NCBI RefSeq assembly: GCF_902809835.1
Contig: NZ_CADDWM010000015.1
Location: 372,001 to 436,000 of the forward strand
Reading direction: 5' to 3'
DNA from: Agromyces sp. Marseille-P2726
Lineage (GTDB): Bacteria; Actinomycetota; Actinomycetes; Actinomycetales; Microbacteriaceae
DNA length: 64,000 nucleotides
Positions 6,824-19,016 of this stretch are shown piece by piece (position 1 is the stretch's first letter; every line of letters starts with the position of its first letter). The notes under the pieces were generated by a model. That model was not told the DNA's origin, did not search any database, and saw only the letters and a program-made list of their open reading frames with translations. A program made the position numbers and the translations under genes.

Positions 6824-9514
6824 TCAGTGCGCGGCGTCGTCCCAGTCGGCCCCACGACCGACCTGCACGTCGAGCGGCACCAGCAGGTCGGCGGCGTGGG
6901 ACATCCTGTCTTTGACGATCGCCTCGAGCGCTTCGGACTCGCCCGGTGCGATCTCGAAGACGAGCTCGTCGTGCACCTGCAGGAGCATGCGGCTCTCGAG
7001 CCCGCGAGCCGTGATATCGGCTTCGACACGTGACATGGCGATCTTGATGATGTCGGCCGCCGAGCCCTGGATCGGCGAGTTGAGCGCGGCTCGCTCGGCG
7101 TTCTCCCGGCGAATGCGGTTGGGGCTCGCCAGGTCGGGGAACGGGCGACGACGACCGAAGATGGTCTCGGTGTACCCGTCGATCTTGGCCTGCTCGACGA
7201 CACCCCTCAGGTAGTCGCGCACGGCGCCGAAACGCTCGAAGTACTCCCGCATGAGCTGCGTCGCCTCGGCGCGATCGATGCGGAGTTGCTTCGAGAGGCC
7301 GAACGCGCTGAGTCCGTACGCCAGGCCGTACGACATCGCCTTCACCTTGGTGCGCATGAGCGGCGTGACGTCGGCCGGATCGACGGAGAAGACCCTGGCG
7401 CCGACGAAGCGATGCAGGTCTTCGCCGGCGTTGAACGCCTCGATGAGTCCTGGATCTCGGGAGAGATGCGCCATGATCCGCATCTCGATCTGCGAGTAGT
7501 CGGCGGTCAGCAGCTCGGCGAACTCGGGTCCGTGTCGGAATGCCTTGCGGATGCGTCGCCCCTCCGCCGTGCGGATGGGGATGTTCTGCAGGTTGGGATC
7601 GTTCGACGACATGCGCCCGGTGGCCGCGCCGATCTGCCAATAGGTGGTGCGGATGCGCCCGTCGGCGGCGATCGCCTTGTCGAGGGATTCGACGATCTGG
7701 CGCAGCTTCGTGGCATCCCGGTGCTCGAGCAGGTACCCCAGGAACGGATGCGGGTTCGACTCCTGCAGGTCGGCCAGTGCGCTCGCGTCGGTCGTGTACC
7801 CGGTCTTCGTCGCCCGCGTCTTCGGCATGCCGAGTTGGTCGAAGAGGACCTCCTGCAACTGCTTGGGAGAACCGAGGTTGACCTCGCGCCCGATCTCGGC
7901 GAAGGCCGACTGAGCGAGACTCGCCGCGCGTTCGCCGAGGTCGCTGGAAAGCTGGGCGAGCTCGGCGTGGTCGACCGTCACGCCGCGGCGCTCCATCGCC
8001 GCGAGCACCGGCACGAGCGGCATCTCGATTTCGGCGAGCAGGCGACGGGATTGCTCGGAGAGCGCACGCAGCACCACGGGCGCGAGGCGTACCGAGTACC
8101 ATGCGTACTCGGGTGCGCCGGCCTCGCGGCCCTCTTCGGGCAGGAGCTGCGTCGGGTCGGGCTGCGGCACCGTTTCGCCCAGGTAATACGTGACGAGGTC
8201 GGCGAGGGACTTCTCTTCGAGGCCCGGACGCAGGAGCCAGCCGGCGATCAGCGTGTCGACCACGAGGCCGTCGAATGCGAGACCCGAACGCGCGAGCGCC
8301 TTCAGCTGCGGCTTCGCATCGGTCATGACCTTCGGGGAGTCGCTCGCCAGCCACGCTTCGAACGGTGCGTAGTCGGCGCGCCCCGGTTGCCACGGCAGCC
8401 GGATGGATTCGTCGGATGTCGCCACCCCGGCACCGACGACGAGGCCGTCGACCACATCGATGCTGAGCCCGAGCCCGGCCGGCTCGGCCCGCACCGCACG
8501 CTCCAGCCAACCTGCCAGCTCCTCGTCGAGCAGGAGGCGCGACTCGGGAGCCGTCGGCGCCTCGACCGCTTCGGCAGCCTGCACGGGCGCCGCGGGTGCT
8601 GCTCGGCCGTTGCCGTTCGCCTCGCCAGCGGCGAGCTTCGTGACGCGCTCCATCAGCGTGCGGAACTCGAGGCGTTCGAAGATCGGGCGAACGCCCTCGA
8701 CGTCGATGGGCTTGGCCTCCAGTTCGTGGAGCTCGATATCGAGCTCCACGTCGCTCACGAGCTGGTTCAGGCGGCGATTGCGGATCGCGTTCTCTTTCTC
8801 GTCGCGGAGGTTCTGGCCCACCACGCCCTTGATCTCGTCGGCGTGCGCGAGGATGCCGTCGAGGTCGCCGTACATGCCGAGCCACTTCACCGCGGTCTTC
8901 TCGCCGACCTTGGTGATGCCGCTGAGGTTGTCGCTCGTCTCGCCCACGAGGGCGGCGACGTCGGGGTACTGCTCGGGCCGGATGCCGTAGCGTTCCATGA
9001 CTGCGGCGGTGTCGTAGCGCTTCAGCTGCGAGACGCCCTGCGTGTTCGGGTAGAGCAGGGTGACGTCGTCGTTGACGAGCTGGATCGTGTCGCGGTCGCC
9101 CGAGACGAGCAGCACGCGGTAGCCCTCGGCCCGGCCCCGCACCGCGAGGGTCGCGAGGATGTCGTCGGCCTCGTAGTCCTCCTTCTCGAGGATTCGGACG
9201 CCCATCGCCTTCAGCGCGTCTTGCAGCAGGGGAACCTGCCCCTTGAACTCGGGCGGAGTCTCGCTGCGCGTGCCCTTGTACTCGGAGTACTCGCGGTTGC
9301 GGAAGGAGAACCGCGACACGTCGAACGCCACGGCGAGGTGCGTCGGCTTCTCGTTCTGGAGGAGCAGCAGCAGCATCGACAGGAACCCGTGGATGGCGTT
9401 CGTGTGCTGCCCGTCGCGTGTCGAGAAGCTGTCGACGGGAAGGGCGTAGAACGCACGGAAGGCCAGGGAATGGCCGTCGATCACGAGGAGGGTGGGCTTG
9501 TCTTCGTCCGGCAC
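6824..9514 (-). CDS. polA: DNA polymerase I
   Basis: The 896-aa product (GTG start at 9514) has the three-part Pol I layout. First comes a 5'-3' exonuclease/flap domain (LLVIDGHSLAFRAFYA, VSGDRDTIQLV, GITKVGEKTA). The middle 3'-5' exonuclease-like domain lacks the catalytic acidic DxE pair at the expected place (GLSIDVVDG), so proofreading is probably absent, as in other actinobacterial Pol I. The polymerase domain carries motif A ADYSQIEMRI (~671), motif B KVKAMSYGLAYG (~724) and motif C VHDE (~847-850). It fills gaps and removes RNA primers in repair and lagging-strand replication. Monocistronic as far as visible. Confidence 0.97.
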   Translation of the reverse strand: MPDEDKPTLLVIDGHSLAFRAFYALPVDSFSTRDGQHTNAIHGFLSMLLLLLQNEKPTHLAVAFDVSRFSFRNREYSEYKGTRSETPPEFKGQVPLLQDALKAMGVRILEKEDYEADDILATLAVRGRAEGYRVLLVSGDRDTIQLVNDDVTLLYPNTQGVSQLKRYDTAAVMERYGIRPEQYPDVAALVGETSDNLSGITKVGEKTAVKWLGMYGDLDGILAHADEIKGVVGQNLRDEKENAIRNRRLNQLVSDVELDIELHELEAKPIDVEGVRPIFERLEFRTLMERVTKLAAGEANGNGRAAPAAPVQAAEAVEAPTAPESRLLLDEELAGWLERAVRAEPAGLGLSIDVVDGLVVGAGVATSDESIRLPWQPGRADYAPFEAWLASDSPKVMTDAKPQLKALARSGLAFDGLVVDTLIAGWLLRPGLEEKSLADLVTYYLGETVPQPDPTQLLPEEGREAGAPEYAWYSVRLAPVVLRALSEQSRRLLAEIEMPLVPVLAAMERRGVTVDHAELAQLSSDLGERAASLAQSAFAEIGREVNLGSPKQLQEVLFDQLGMPKTRATKTGYTTDASALADLQESNPHPFLGYLLEHRDATKLRQIVESLDKAIAADGRIRTTYWQIGAATGRMSSNDPNLQNIPIRTAEGRRIRKAFRHGPEFAELLTADYSQIEMRIMAHLSRDPGLIEAFNAGEDLHRFVGARVFSVDPADVTPLMRTKVKAMSYGLAYGLSAFGLSKQLRIDRAEATQLMREYFERFGAVRDYLRGVVEQAKIDGYTETIFGRRRPFPDLASPNRIRRENAERAALNSPIQGSAADIIKIAMSRVEADITARGLESRMLLQVHDELVFEIAPGESEALEAIVKDRMSHAADLLVPLDVQVGRGADWDDAAH

Positions 9515-9566
9515 CCGACAAGCCTACAAGCGCCCCATGACATCGACCGGTCGCCGCTGAAGACGA

Positions 9567-9601
9567 CGGATGCCGCGACGAGTCGGTCGTCGCGGCATCC
9601 G
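9567..9601 (-). terminator. Perfect 15-bp hairpin, likely pdtaR terminator, built from two inverted GGATGCCGC copies
   Basis: CGGATGCCGCGACGA (9567-9581) pairs exactly with TCGTCGCGGCATCCG (9587-9601) around a GTCGG loop, 19 nt beyond the pdtaR stop. There is no poly-U. Each arm carries one copy of the nonamer repeated throughout the window. Confidence 0.7.
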
Positions 9602-9620
9602 ATCGGACGCGTGGCGGTCC

Positions 9621-10226
9621 CTACTTCTTCGGCGCCAACTGCTCGATGATCGCCTGCGAGACGTCTTTCATCGTGAGACGGCGGTCCATCGACGCCTTCT
9701 GGATCCAGCGGAACGCCTCGGGCTCGGTGAGGCCCATCTTCTCGTTCAGCAGTCCCTTGGCGCGGTCGACGAGCTTTCGCGTCTCGAACCGCTCGACGAG
9801 GTCGCCGACCTCGGCCTCGAGCGTGATGATCTGGGCGTGCCGGGCCAGCGCGATCTCGATCGAGGGGAGCAGGTCGTTCGGGGTGAACGGCTTCACGACA
9901 TAGGCGAGCGCGCCCGCCTCGCTCGCACGCTCCACGAGCTCCTTCTGGCTGAACGCGGTCAGCAGCACCACCGGTGCGATGTGGCCCTTCGAAAGGCGCT
10001 CGGCCGCGGAGATCCCGTCGAGCTGGGGCATCTTGACGTCCATGATGACGAGGTCGGGGCGGAGTTCGGTGGCGAGCGCCACCGCAGTCTCGCCGTCGCC
10101 TGCCTCTCCGACGACCTCGAAGCCGTTGTCACGGAGGATCTCGACGATGTCGAGGCGGATGAGCGACTCATCCTCGGCGACGACCACTCGGCGCGGCGCA
10201 GGCTGGGTCTCTTCGCTGTCTGTCAC
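9621..10226 (-). CDS. pdtaR: Response regulator with ANTAR RNA-binding output domain
   Basis: The product is 201 aa from the GTG at 10226. The same frame runs further upstream but only by reading antisense through the tRNA, so that extension is rejected. Residues ~13-125 form a receiver domain (VVVAEDESLIRLD, phospho-Asp in VIMDVKMPQLDG, Lys in VVKPF). The C-terminus is an ANTAR domain (LVDRAKGLLNEKMGLTEPEAFRWIQKASMDRRLTM), which binds dual-hexaloop RNAs and causes antitermination. The actinobacterial orthologue PdtaR pairs with the kinase PdtaS, not in this window. There is no clear Shine-Dalgarno; TACCGT at 10239-10244 could be a -10 box giving a very short leader. Confidence 0.9.
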   Translation of the reverse strand: MTDSEETQPAPRRVVVAEDESLIRLDIVEILRDNGFEVVGEAGDGETAVALATELRPDLVIMDVKMPQLDGISAAERLSKGHIAPVVLLTAFSQKELVERASEAGALAYVVKPFTPNDLLPSIEIALARHAQIITLEAEVGDLVERFETRKLVDRAKGLLNEKMGLTEPEAFRWIQKASMDRRLTMKDVSQAIIEQLAPKK

Positions 10227-10248
10227 GCAGGAAAGCCTACGGTATTCT
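10220..10248 (+). promoter_or_regulatory. Candidate tRNA-Leu promoter overlapping the pdtaR start
   Basis: CTGTCA (10220-10225), a 17-nt spacer and TATTCT (10243-10248) precede the tRNA by 14 nt. The spacer begins in the divergent pdtaR start codon, so the two promoters must interleave in only 36 bp. Confidence 0.45.
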
Positions 10249-10262
10249 GGGCGAGGCCTCTG

Positions 10263-10348
10263 GCCGGTGTGGCGGAATGGCAGACGCGGAGCACTCAAAA
10301 TGCTTTGCCCGAAAGGGCGTGTGGGTTCGACCCCCACCACCGGCACCA
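10263..10348 (+). tRNA. tRNA-Leu (anticodon CAA)
   Basis: The 86-nt cloverleaf has acceptor GCCGGTG/CACCGGC (10263-10269 with 10338-10344), discriminator A and encoded CCA (10346-10348). The anticodon stem is GAGCA/TGCTT with loop CTCAAAA, giving CAA, which reads UUG. A long class II variable arm (GCCCGAAAGGGC) and T-arm GTGGG-TTCGACC-CCCAC confirm a leucine tRNA. It ends 8 nt before the convergent pyk stop. Confidence 0.97.
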
Positions 10349-10356
10349 GGCATCCG

Positions 10357-11772
10357 TCACAGCACGTCGCCGACCACGTGCACCCGCACGTCGTTCGTGG
10401 TACCCGGGATGCCCGGAGGCGATCCCGAGATGATGACGACCTTCTCGCCGATCGCGGCCTTGCCCGTCTTGGCGAGCACCTCGTCGACCTGCCCGACCAT
10501 CTGGTCGGTGTGGGTCACGCGGTCGACGACGAACGACTCGACGCCCCAGTTCAGCGCCATACGACGCCGGATGGCGGGGTCGGGCGTGAACGCGAGAATC
10601 GGGATGACCGATCGGATGCGGGTCATCCGCCGGACCGACTCGCCGGTCTCGGTGAACACGCAGAGGTACTTCGCCTCGACGAAGTCGGCCACCTCGACGG
10701 CGGCCAGCGTGATGGCGCCGGCCTGCGTGCGGGGCTTCGTACCGAGCGGCGGGATGCGGTCGAGGCCGTGCTGCTCGGTCGACTCGACGATACGCGCCAT
10801 CGTCTTGACGGTGATCACGGGATATTCGCCGACACTCGTCTCGCCCGACAGCATGACCGCGTCGGCACCGTCGAGAATCGCGTTGGCGACGTCCGAGGTC
10901 TCTGCGCGGGTGGGCACCGGGCTGTGGATCATCGACTCGAGCATCTGCGTCGCCACGATGACGGGCTTCGCGAGGCGGCGAGCGAGCTCGATCGCGCGCT
11001 TCTGCACGATCGGCACCGCTTCGAGCGGCAGCTCGACGCCGAGGTCGCCACGGGCGACCATGATGGCGTCGAACGCCTCGACGATCTCCTCGAGCGCGTC
11101 GACGGCCTGCGGCTTCTCGATCTTCGCGACCACGGGCACCCGGCGCCCGATCTCGTCCATGATCTCGTGCACGCGGTCGATGTCGGCGGCGCTGCGTACG
11201 AACGAGAGCGCGATCAGGTCGGCGCCGAGCTCGAGGGCCCACCGCAGGTCGGCCTCGTCCTTCTCCGACAGGGCGGGCACGCTGACGGCGACGCCCGGAA
11301 GGTTGATCCCCTTGTTGTTCGAGACGGGCCCCGCCACGACCACGCGGGTCGTGACGACGGTACCGTCGGTCTCGACGACCGCGACGCGGACCTTGCCGTC
11401 GTCGATGAGGAGTTCGTCCCCAGGGCGCACATCCTTCGGCAGGCCCTTGTACGTGGTGCTCACGAGGTCCTTCGTGCCGACGACCTCCTCTGTGGTGATC
11501 TTGAGGACGTCGCCCTTCTCGAGTTCATGCGGCCCGTCGGCGAACTTGCCCAGACGGATCTTCGGCCCCTGCAGGTCGACGAGCACTGCGACGGCGCGGC
11601 CCGAGTCGTTCGCCGCCTTGCGGACGTTCTGGTAGACGCCCTCGTGCACGTCGTACGTGCCGTGGCTGAGATTCATCCTCGCCACATCGATGCCCGCGTC
11701 GACGATCGCGCGGATCTGCTCATAGCTCGAGGTCGCCGGACCGAGGGTCGCGACGATCTTGGCCCGTCTCAT
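10357..11772 (-). CDS. pyk: Pyruvate kinase
   Basis: The 471-aa product starts MRRAKIVATLGPATSS at the ATG at 11772, with GGGAG about 9 nt upstream; longer in-frame readings overlap gltD antisense and are spurious. Family motifs include MNLSHG, KIRLG, the active-site segment VAKIEKPQAVDALEEI, ARGDLGVELPLE and the K+/Mg site residues of ATQMLESM. It converts PEP and ADP to pyruvate and ATP. It lies 67 nt below gltD, the last gene of the long minus-strand run, and converges on tRNA-Leu. Confidence 0.97.
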   Translation of the reverse strand: MRRAKIVATLGPATSSYEQIRAIVDAGIDVARMNLSHGTYDVHEGVYQNVRKAANDSGRAVAVLVDLQGPKIRLGKFADGPHELEKGDVLKITTEEVVGTKDLVSTTYKGLPKDVRPGDELLIDDGKVRVAVVETDGTVVTTRVVVAGPVSNNKGINLPGVAVSVPALSEKDEADLRWALELGADLIALSFVRSAADIDRVHEIMDEIGRRVPVVAKIEKPQAVDALEEIVEAFDAIMVARGDLGVELPLEAVPIVQKRAIELARRLAKPVIVATQMLESMIHSPVPTRAETSDVANAILDGADAVMLSGETSVGEYPVITVKTMARIVESTEQHGLDRIPPLGTKPRTQAGAITLAAVEVADFVEAKYLCVFTETGESVRRMTRIRSVIPILAFTPDPAIRRRMALNWGVESFVVDRVTHTDQMVGQVDEVLAKTGKAAIGEKVVIISGSPPGIPGTTNDVRVHVVGDVL

Positions 11773-11839
11773 GTCGTGTGCTCCCGGTGTTCTGCCGACT
11801 GCGCGGCGTAGTGGGTGGTCGGCGCGGCCTGCGCGCGGG

Positions 11840-13289
<1,450 letters not shown>

Positions 13290-13297
<8 letters not shown>

Positions 13298-16200
13298 CCG
13301 TCACCTCCAGAATCCTGTTCCAGACCACGTCGCCGTCGGGATCGAGCCCCTCGTCGACCGCAGACTGGCGCGTGCGAAGCACCGCGGCGTAATCGCGGGG
13401 CAGCACCTTCGTGAAGCGTTCGAACGCGGCGTCGCCCTCGGCCAGGAGTCGCGCGGCGACTGCGGAGTCGGTCGAGGCGAGGTGCTGTTCGAGCAGGTCG
13501 CGCACGATCTCTCGATCCGCGCTGCCGAGCGGCAGCAGCTCGAGCTCGCCGCCGGTCAGCGACTCGCGGTTCACTCGGTCCTGGTGCAGTTCGAGGATGT
13601 AGGCGGTTCCACCCGACATGCCGGCACCGAGATTGCGGCCCGTTTCGCCGAGGATGAGGGCCAGCCCACCGGTCATGTACTCGAGCGCGTGGTCGCCGAC
13701 GCCCTCGACCACCGCCGTGGCACCGGAGTTCCGCACGAGGAATCGCTCGCCGACGATGCCGCGGATGAACATGCTGCCGCGGGTCGCGCCGTACCCGATG
13801 ACGTTCCCGGCGATCACGTTGTCTTCGGCGGCGAAGGCACTGTCGCGTGGCGGCCGAAGGACGATCTGGCCGCCCGAAAGCCCCTTGCCGACGTAGTCGT
13901 TGGAGTCTCCCTCGAGTCGCAGGGTGATGCCGCTCGGCAGGAATGCACCGAGGGACTGTCCGGCGGAACCCGACAGGGTGACGTCGATCGTGCCGGGTGG
14001 GAGGCCGTGCTCGCCGCGGCGAACCGTGACCTCGTGGCCGAGCATGGTACCGACCGCGCGTTCGGTGTTCCTGATCGGCATTTCGATCTCGATCGAACCG
14101 CCCTCGTCGAGCACGATGCGGCTGCGGCGGATGAGCTCGTTGTCGAAGTGCTGGTCGAGCTCGTGGTCCTGGGGACGGAGATTGCGTCGCGGCTCCGCCT
14201 CGGAGAAGTCGGGACCGACCAGCACCGGGGTGAGGTCGAGGCCCGAGGTCTTCCAGTGCTCGATCGCCCGGTCGACGTCGAGCAGGTCGCGGCGTCCGAC
14301 GATCTCGTCGATCGAGCGGTAGCCGAGCGCCGCCAGGTACTCGCGCACCTCCTGGGCGATGAACTCGAAGAAGTTCACGACGAACTCGGGCTTCCCGGTG
14401 AATCGGCGGCGCAGCTCGGGGTTCTGGGTCGCCACGCCGACCGGACAGGTGTCGAGATGGCACACCCGCATCATCACGCACCCCTGGACGACGAGCGGAG
14501 CGGTCGCGAAGCCGAACTCCTCCGCGCCGAGCAGAGCGCCGATCACGACATCACGGCCGGTCTTGAGTTGGCCGTCGACCTGCACCACCACGCGGTCGCG
14601 CATGCCGTTGAGCATGAGCGTCTGCTGCGTCTCGGCCAGGCCGAGCTCCCAGGGCGTGCCCGCGTGCTTCAGCGAGTTCAGCGGGCTGGCGCCGGTGCCG
14701 CCGTCGTGCCCGGACACGAGGATCACGTCGGCGAGGGCCTTCGCCGTGCCCGCCGCGACCGCACCGATCCCCGACTGGCTCACGAGCTTCACGTGCACGC
14801 GGGCCTTGGGGTTCGCCCGCTTCAGGTCGAAGATGAGCTGCTTGAGGTCTTCGATGGAGTAGATGTCGTGGTGCGGGGGCGGCGAGATGAGGCCGACCCC
14901 GGCGGTCGCATGACGCGTGCGGGCCACCCACGGGTACACCTTCGTCGGCGGGAGCTGGCCGCCCTCGCCGGGCTTCGCGCCCTGGGCGAGCTTGATCTGG
15001 ATGTCGTCGGCATGCGTGAGGTACATGCTGGTCACGCCGAAACGACCCGACGCGACCTGCTTGATCGCACTGCGTCGCTCGGGGTCGAGCAGGCGTTCGA
15101 GGTCTTCGCCGCCCTCCCCCGTGTTGGACTTCGCGCCGAGCCGGTTCATCGCGATCGCGAGCGACTCGTGGGCCTCCTTCGAGATCGAGCCGTAGCTCAT
15201 CGCTCCGGTGGAGAACCGCTTCACGATCGACTCCACCGGCTCGACCTCGTCGATCGGCACCGGTGCTCGCACCCCGGTGCGCAGCGCGAACATGCCGCGA
15301 AGGGTCATGAGCTCTTCAGCCTGCGAGTCGACGAGGGAGGTGTACTCGCGGAAGATGTCGTAGCGACGGTTCCGAGTGGAGTGCTGCAGCCGGAACACCG
15401 TCTCGGGATTGAACAGGTGCGGCGATCCGTCGCGGCGCCACTGGTATTCACCACCCGTCGCCAGACGCTCATGCGCCCGGACGGCCGCGTCCTCGGGGTA
15501 GGCGGAGGTGTGACGGTGCAGGTTCTCGGCGGCGATGACCTCCAGTCCGACACCCCCGAGCTTCGAGGTCGTTCCGGTGAAGTACTCGTCGATGAAGTCC
15601 TGCGACAGGCCGATCGCCTCGAACGCCTGGGCTCCGCCGTACGACGAGATGGTCGAGATGCCCATCTTGGACATGATCTTCAGCACGCCCTTGCCCAACG
15701 CCCTGATGACGTTCCGCACGGCCTCCTCGGGCGTCACGCCGGCGATGACGCCCGAACGAACGAGGTCTTCGCACGATTCCATGGCGAGGTACGGGTTCAC
15801 CGCCGACGCGCCGTATCCGACCAGGAGGGCGACATGGTGCACCTCGCGCACATCCCCGGCTTCCACCACGAGGCCCACCTTCATGCGGTTCTCGGAACGG
15901 ATGAGGTGGTGGTGCACCGTCGAGACCAGGAGGAGGGACGGGATCGGCGCGAGATCCTTGTTGGAATCGCGGTCGCTCAGCACGATGAACTCGGCACCCG
16001 ACGCGATCGCCTCGTCGACCTCGCCGCAGATCGCCGCGAGACGGTCGCGCAGCGCGTTCGGTCCCTCGTCGAAGCGGTAGAGGCCGCGGATGGTCACCGT
16101 CGTGCGGCTGCCAGGCGCCGGGTCGATGTGCACGATCTTAGCGAGCTCGTCGTTGTCGATCACGGGGAACGCCAATGAGACCTGCCCGGCGTGTTCGGGT

Positions 16201-17882
16201 CCTGCACTGAGGAGGTTGCGCTCGGGACCGATCGACGTGCCGAGGGAGGTGACGACGGCCTCGCGGATGGAGTCGAGCGGCGGATTCGTGACCTGCGCGA
16301 ACTGCTGCGTGAAGTAGTCGAAGAGCAGGCGCGGACGCTTCGACAGCACCGCGATCGGCGTGTCGGACCCCATCGCGCCGAGCGGCTCCTGACCGGTCTT
16401 CGCCATCGGCGCGAGGAGGATGCGGACCTCCTCCTCGGTGTAGCCGAAGGTTCGCTGGCGCCGGGTCACCGACGCCGGCGGGTGCACGATGTGCTCGCGC
16501 TCGGGCAGGTCCGAGAGGCGGATCCGCCCGCTCTCGAGCCACTCCCCCCATGGCTCGGATGCCGCGAGCTCGGCCTTGATCTCGTCATCCTCGATGAGGC
16601 GGCCCGCATCCGTATCGACGAGGAACATGCGTCCGGGCTGAAGCCGGCCTTTGCGCACGATGCGGCGCTGATCGATGTCGAGCACGCCGATCTCGCTCGC
16701 CAGCACCACGAGACCGTCATCCGTCACGACGTACCGTCCGGGCCGCAGGCCGTTGCGGTCGAGCGTCGCCCCGACCAGGGCACCGTCGGTGAACACGATG
16801 GCGGCAGGGCCGTCCCACGGTTCCATGAGCATCGAGTGGTACTCGTAGAACGCCCGACGCGTCGGGTCGATGTCGGTCTGGTTCTCCCAGGCCTCGGGGA
16901 CCATCATCATGATCGCGTGCGGGAGGCTGCGCCCCGAGAGCGTGAGGAGCTCGACGACCTCGTCGAACGATGCCGAGTCGCTCGCGCCCGGGGTCACGAT
17001 GGGCAGGAGCGGTTCCAGGTCGCCGAGCAGTTCGGACTCGAGTTGCGACTGCCGGGCGCGCATCCAGTTCCGGTTGCCCTGGATCGTGTTGATCTCGCCG
17101 TTGTGCGCGATCATGCGGAACGGTTGGGCGAGCGGCCACGACGGGAACGTGTTCGTCGAGTACCGGGAATGCACCAGGGCCAGCTTCGAGGCGAAGCGCT
17201 CGTCGGAGAGGTCGGGGTAGAACGGCTCCAGTTGCAGCGTGGTCACCATGCCCTTGTACACGATCGTGCGACTCGACAGGGAGGCGAAGTAGAGCTCCAG
17301 CTCCCGCTCGGCACGCTTGCGCAGTCGGAAGGCGAGTCGATCGAGTGCGATCCCCGTGAGCCGGTCGCCGTCGGAGTTCGTCGCGGCCGACTGCACGTAC
17401 AGCTGCTGCACGACGGGCATCGCGGCGCGAGCGAGCGTGCCGAGCTCTTCAGGACGAACGGGAACCTCGCGCCAACCGAGCACCTCGAGGCCCTCGGATG
17501 CCGCGAGCTGAGCCACTCGGCGCTTCACGCTGCTGCGCACGGTCGGGTCGACGGGCAGGAAGGCGTTGCCCGCTGCGTACGAGCCCGCCGACGGGAGATC
17601 GAAGGGGACCACCGCGCGGAGGAAGCCGTCGGGCACCTGGGTGATGATGCCCGCGCCATCGCCCGTGCCGGCATCGGACCCGACGGCGCCGCGGTGCTCG
17701 AGGTGGCGCAGCGCGTCGAGCGCGGCCGTGATGATGTCGTGCCCGGCGGTGCCACGCAGTGTCGCAACCATGGCAAGGCCGCACGCGTCTCGCTCGGCGG
17801 CGGGGTCGTACATTCCTTGGGCAGGGGGAACGAGACCGAACCGCGAGAAGGGAGGGGTGAGGGACACGTGGACCGTCCTCAT
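13290..17882 (-). CDS. gltB: Glutamate synthase large subunit
   Basis: The product is 1530 aa from the ATG at 17882. The class II glutaminase domain has its nucleophile Cys in [10 protein letters not shown] after a ~34-residue leader that is probably removed. The FMN/synthase domain follows ([42 protein letters not shown]), with the [3Fe-4S] cysteines in [19 protein letters not shown] and a C-terminal beta-helix GXGXG domain. No good Shine-Dalgarno precedes 17882; the next Met (17813, [12 protein letters not shown]) has AAGGA directly abutting it, so the start is not certain. It lies 88 nt below lgt. Confidence 0.95.
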
Positions 17883-17970
17883 CAAGTCTGAAACAGCGGG
17901 GGACGTCGTCGGCCCATCGGAGGGAGGCCACGACGCGCGGTGCGGCGTCGTGTCGGAGAACGTCTGGATC

Positions 17971-18957
17971 CTACGGGGCGGGAGACCGGCTCGAGCTTGT
18001 GGCTGCCGTCTCGTCCGTGGTGTTCTCGCCCTCGACGCCATTGTCGAGCGAGTCGGAGTCGGACTCGGGCTCCGATTCTACCTCAGCGTCGGGCCCGGCC
18101 CATTCACGGCCCGCAACGTACGGACTCGGCTCGTCGCCGGTGTGCCGGCGGCGCTGCACGAGGTAGATCACGATGCCGAGGATCACCGCCGCCCAGGACG
18201 CCCAGACGTTGACCCGGATGCCGAGGAACAGTTCACTCGGGTCGACGCGGATCGCCTCGAAGAACGACCGGCCCAGGCCGTACCAGATCAGGTAGACGGC
18301 GAACGCATTGCCCCAGCGGAGGTTGATCCGGCGCTCGAGCAGGATGATGAGCGCGGCACCGGCGAGGTTCCAGACGATCTCGTAGAGGAATGTGGGGTGG
18401 AACAGCGTGCCCTCGGCGAGTCCGGCGGGGAAGGCGGGGTTGTCGGCCGAAATCTCGAGACCCCAGGGCAGGTCGGTGGGGGGGCCGAACAACTCGTGGT
18501 TGAACCAGTTGCCGAGTCGGCCCGCCGCCTGTGCGACGAGCAGGCCGGGCGCAAGGGCGTCGGCGAACGACCAGAACCGGATCCCGGTGATGCGGCATCC
18601 GATGAGCACGCCGATGGCACCGCCGATGAGCGAGCCGTAGATGGCGTTGCCGCCCTCCCAGATGGCGAAGACCCGCCACAACTCCTGGCCCGCGAAGTAG
18701 TCGTTGGGGTGGGTGAGCACATGGTAGATGCGCGCACCGATGATGCCCAGCGGCACCGCCCACAGCGAGATGTCGAGCACGACGCCCGGCTCGGCGCCGC
18801 GCTTCGTGAGGCGTCGAGACGTGATGATGACGGCGAGGAGGATGCCGAGGAGGATGCACAGCGCGTACGTGTGGATGTTCAGCTGCCAGCCGAACAGGTT
18901 GAGCTCCCAGACCTGCCACTCGGGATCGGGGCTCGGGATGCTGAACGGTGCGATCAC
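17971..18957 (-). CDS. lgt: Prolipoprotein diacylglyceryl transferase
   Basis: The 328-aa polytopic membrane protein has about seven hydrophobic segments. The Lgt signature is visible as [13 protein letters not shown], with upstream IYHV and [13 protein letters not shown] containing the conserved Gly/Arg environment. A ~70-aa acidic, Ser-rich cytoplasmic tail ([10 protein letters not shown]) is an extension typical of actinobacterial Lgt. It transfers diacylglycerol from phosphatidylglycerol to the lipobox Cys of prolipoproteins. It follows trpA by 59 nt; the trpA-lgt neighbourhood is common in Micrococcales. Confidence 0.95.
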   Translation of the reverse strand: MIAPFSIPSPDPEWQVWELNLFGWQLNIHTYALCILLGILLAVIITSRRLTKRGAEPGVVLDISLWAVPLGIIGARIYHVLTHPNDYFAGQELWRVFAIWEGGNAIYGSLIGGAIGVLIGCRITGIRFWSFADALAPGLLVAQAAGRLGNWFNHELFGPPTDLPWGLEISADNPAFPAGLAEGTLFHPTFLYEIVWNLAGAALIILLERRINLRWGNAFAVYLIWYGLGRSFFEAIRVDPSELFLGIRVNVWASWAAVILGIVIYLVQRRRHTGDEPSPYVAGREWAGPDAEVESEPESDSDSLDNGVEGENTTDETAATSSSRSPAP

Positions 18958-19016
18958 TCGGACTGCTGCCTTTCGTCGGGAATCCGTCGGCCGCGATGGG
19001 CCTCAGTCAGCGTACT

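Noticed and set aside
6738-9521. 927-codon minus-strand frame overlapping polA out of register
   Set aside because: Arg-rich alternate frame; the correct frame contains all Pol I motifs.
10227-10346. N-terminal extension of pdtaR through the tRNA
   Set aside because: It would translate the antisense of tRNA-Leu; the receiver domain begins shortly after GTG 10226.
17883-18041. 53-codon N-terminal extension of gltB
   Set aside because: It reads into the 3' end of lgt on the same strand; the class II glutaminase domain needs the Cys near the start.
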